A stretch of 34,461 bases of DNA from Eubacterium sp. (GTDB lineage: Bacteria > Bacillota > Clostridia > Lachnospirales > Lachnospiraceae). Location of the stretch: the NCBI GenBank assembly GCA_017477505.1, contig JAFUVQ010000043.1, positions 1 through 34,461 on the forward strand, in the 5' to 3' direction. The notes below the pieces were generated by a model that saw nothing but the letters and a program-made list of their open reading frames with translations, was not told where the DNA came from and did not search any database. Both the position numbers and the translations under genes were made by a program. Position 1 is the first letter of the stretch; each line of letters starts with the position of its first letter. Shown one piece after another: positions 32,670 through 34,461 of this stretch.

Positions 32670-32777
32670 GTGGAGAAAAAATCAAATACTGGAATGATGA
32701 TACTTATAACGGTAGCGATTGTACTTGTGATATGTATAGTGATAGCAGTCGCACTTTTGATTATTGAGAGTAGTTGA
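32670..32777 (+). CDS. 35-aa single-pass membrane peptide, paralogue of 27927-28082
   Basis: GTG 32670 opens a frame ending TGA 32775-32777 that encodes M(V)EKKSN, then TGMMILITVAIVLVICIVIA and VALLIIESS. The helix matches that of the 51-aa peptide at 27927 almost residue for residue; the two differ in the N-terminal tail, which is shorter here. The GTG is the only usable start before the helix; GGGGGTCGGG lies upstream but inside a hairpin, so translation may be controlled. Function unknown. Confidence 0.6.
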   Translation: MEKKSNTGMMILITVAIVLVICIVIAVALLIIESS

Positions 32778-32847
32778 AGAAGAATAAAGAGTAGGGAGAG
32801 ACTACTACTTTAAAATACAATACAACTAAAGGAGAGGGGAGAGATCA

Positions 32848-34461
32848 ATGAAAAAGAAAAGGTTAGTTTCTTTAGTAATGGTTGTAGTGCTGATGATATC
32901 AGTATTGCAAGGTATTCCGGGAACGAGATTTTCTTGGAATAAGGATGCATATGCTGCTGATGGTGCATATGCAGATGACATTGTTGATAAGGATGATGAG
33001 ACAGATTTGCTAGGAAATCCAGCTACAAAAACTGTTGACCAAGCTATTGACTGGTGCAAATCTAAGGTTGGACAGTCCATAGATGTAGATGGTTACCCGT
33101 ATAATCAGTGTGTTGATTTTATTAAGGCATATTATCAATATCTTGGTGCATCTCCAGTGTTAGGAGATGGCAAGGATTATTCATGGAATAGTTTGCCAAG
33201 TGGTTGGACCAGAGTACAGGGAGGAGCGCCACAAAGAGGTGATATTCTTGTTTACGGAGCGAGTGAAAGTAATTCGGCTGGTCACGTAGCTATTTATGAA
33301 TCTGAATATTCAACATATCATCAAAATTTTGGTAATAATGGGATGATAACTAGGGAAACATACAGATATAATGGGTTTACAAATCCTTATTGGGGATATA
33401 TAAGACCGCAATGGGAGAATGATAACCACCCATGGGGAACAGTAGATACAATATCATCTGATAATGGAGAAGTAACATTTAGAGGATGGGCTTTTGATTT
33501 AGACAATACATCCAAAGCGATTTCTATTCATGTATATATAGATGGACCTGCTGGAACTGGAAGAATGTTTTCAAGTGGAACGGCAAATAAAGAAAGAACG
33601 GATGTGAACGATAAATATGGAACGGGTAAAAATCATGGCTACGAGTTTAGCGTTCCTACAAATATTACTGGTTCACACTCGTTTTATGTATATGCGATTA
33701 ATATTGATAAAAACGGAGGAAATGGAGGGGGATATCTTCACAATCCTGAGATAGGAAACCGAACGATTATAGTGAAGGGTGATACAGAGAAGCCAGTAAT
33801 ATCTGATGTTGAAATAATAGATAAAAGTGAAACTGGGTATACTGTTAAGTTTAAAGCAACCGATAATAACAAAATTGATAGGGTCCAGTGTCCTACATGG
33901 ACAACTAAGAATGATCAGGATGATATAGTTAAAGATTGGCAAAACTCTACAGCTGTCAAGGCAACCAGTCTTGGTAACAATATGTATCAGTTTAAGGTAA
34001 AAACCTCTGATCATAATAACGAACTTGGACAGTATAGAACTCATATTTACGCATATGATCCTGCTGGAAACTATGTAAATTATTCGTTGAACAATATCAT
34101 TGTCAGTGATACCCCTATTCCTGATGAAGATGGTTATTTTCACTGCAAGTATCTCTCTGAAGAAATCACTTCAGAAGACTACATCATTCAGTATAAGAAT
34201 ACCTACGAAAAAGTTCAGAAGGATTCGCCCGGAGCAGGATGGGTTAAAGGTGAGACCGTAAAGAATGAATGGGTAAATTCGGGAAGTCAGTATAATAACG
34301 AGGCAGATCTGCCTACATCTGATGCAAGAATTCTTGTAAAGCATATTTATTATCATTTCTGTGGTCCGAATGCAGGCAATGAAGGTAACTATGAGCAGAC
34401 AGGAAAATTTGTCCATTATGATGAAATAGATGACAGCAGATATGGAGTAAGAATAGCATCA
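32848..34461 (+). CDS. secreted CHAP-domain cell-wall hydrolase (3' end outside window)
   Basis: At least 538 residues; the frame is open to the last base. Residues 1-37 are a signal peptide (MKKKRLVSLVMVVVLMISVL, cleaved near DAYAAD). A CHAP domain follows at about 62-190 with catalytic Cys88 in YNQCVDFIKAYY and His146 in SAGHVAIYE; CHAP enzymes are amidases or endopeptidases of peptidoglycan. After it come a beta domain (GEVTFRGWAFDLDNTS, about 195-305) and a GBS_Bsp-like domain (about 312-421, ending THIYAYDPAGNYV), both typical of secreted wall enzymes, then a C-terminal region beginning FHCKYLSEEIT. ATG 32848 follows AAAGGAGAGGGGAGAG. Likely role: wall remodelling or lysis of neighbours. 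Confidence 0.88.
   Translation, partial: MKKKRLVSLVMVVVLMISVLQGIPGTRFSWNKDAYAADGAYADDIVDKDDETDLLGNPATKTVDQAIDWCKSKVGQSIDVDGYPYNQCVDFIKAYYQYLGASPVLGDGKDYSWNSLPSGWTRVQGGAPQRGDILVYGASESNSAGHVAIYESEYSTYHQNFGNNGMITRETYRYNGFTNPYWGYIRPQWENDNHPWGTVDTISSDNGEVTFRGWAFDLDNTSKAISIHVYIDGPAGTGRMFSSGTANKERTDVNDKYGTGKNHGYEFSVPTNITGSHSFYVYAINIDKNGGNGGGYLHNPEIGNRTIIVKGDTEKPVISDVEIIDKSETGYTVKFKATDNNKIDRVQCPTWTTKNDQDDIVKDWQNSTAVKATSLGNNMYQFKVKTSDHNNELGQYRTHIYAYDPAGNYVNYSLNNIIVSDTPIPDEDGYFHCKYLSEEITSEDYIIQYKNTYEKVQKDSPGAGWVKGETVKNEWVNSGSQYNNEADLPTSDARILVKHIYYHFCGPNAGNEGNYEQTGKFVHYDEIDDSRYGVRIAS

Overview
The window looks like a chromosomal segment of a low-to-moderate-GC Firmicute, most likely a Lachnospiraceae/Clostridia relative of Butyrivibrio type. 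Clues are the gyrase GyrA, a split class I (Fe-S) fumarase, three S-layer-homology (SLH) exoproteins, one a 2909-residue MBG-repeat giant, strong AGGAGG ribosome sites, and HTH/AAA/CYTH and RtcB genes usual in that group. The family assignment is inference; no search was run.

Layout. 1-2407: 3' part of gyrA, a one-helix membrane protein, a terminator and a possible 37-aa membrane peptide. 2449-5016: fumarase alpha and beta subunit genes, separated by an SLH exoprotein gene. 5159-16137: a second SLH protein, a 546-bp regulatory gap (promoter, 25-codon leader ORF, terminator, mini-ORF), then the giant SLH/MBG protein. Its middle holds three tandem super-repeats of about 1.27 kb. 16387-17017: a tRNA cluster (Ser-GCT, Asn-GTT, Cys-GCA) with a GC-rich hairpin array duplicated between Asn and Cys.

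17077-24916: housekeeping and accessory genes. These are a DUF1294-metallophosphoesterase fusion, a multi-pass membrane protein, a possible small transcript, rtcB, a small XRE regulator, an ArsB/NhaD-type permease with a promoter almost on its start codon, a YgjP-like metallopeptidase, and an HTH-AAA_28-CYTH fusion operonic with an unknown protein.

24917-32777: a cluster of lipoproteins, membrane-anchored proteins and tiny one-helix peptides around a 64-aa XRE regulator. Two near-identical palindromic bidirectional promoters (26751-26796 and 30371-30416) drive the four divergent units; a degenerate third site lies by the regulator. I know no named system with this makeup; it is the best candidate here for an undescribed, co-regulated envelope system. 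32848-end: a secreted CHAP-domain cell-wall hydrolase, cut by the window edge.
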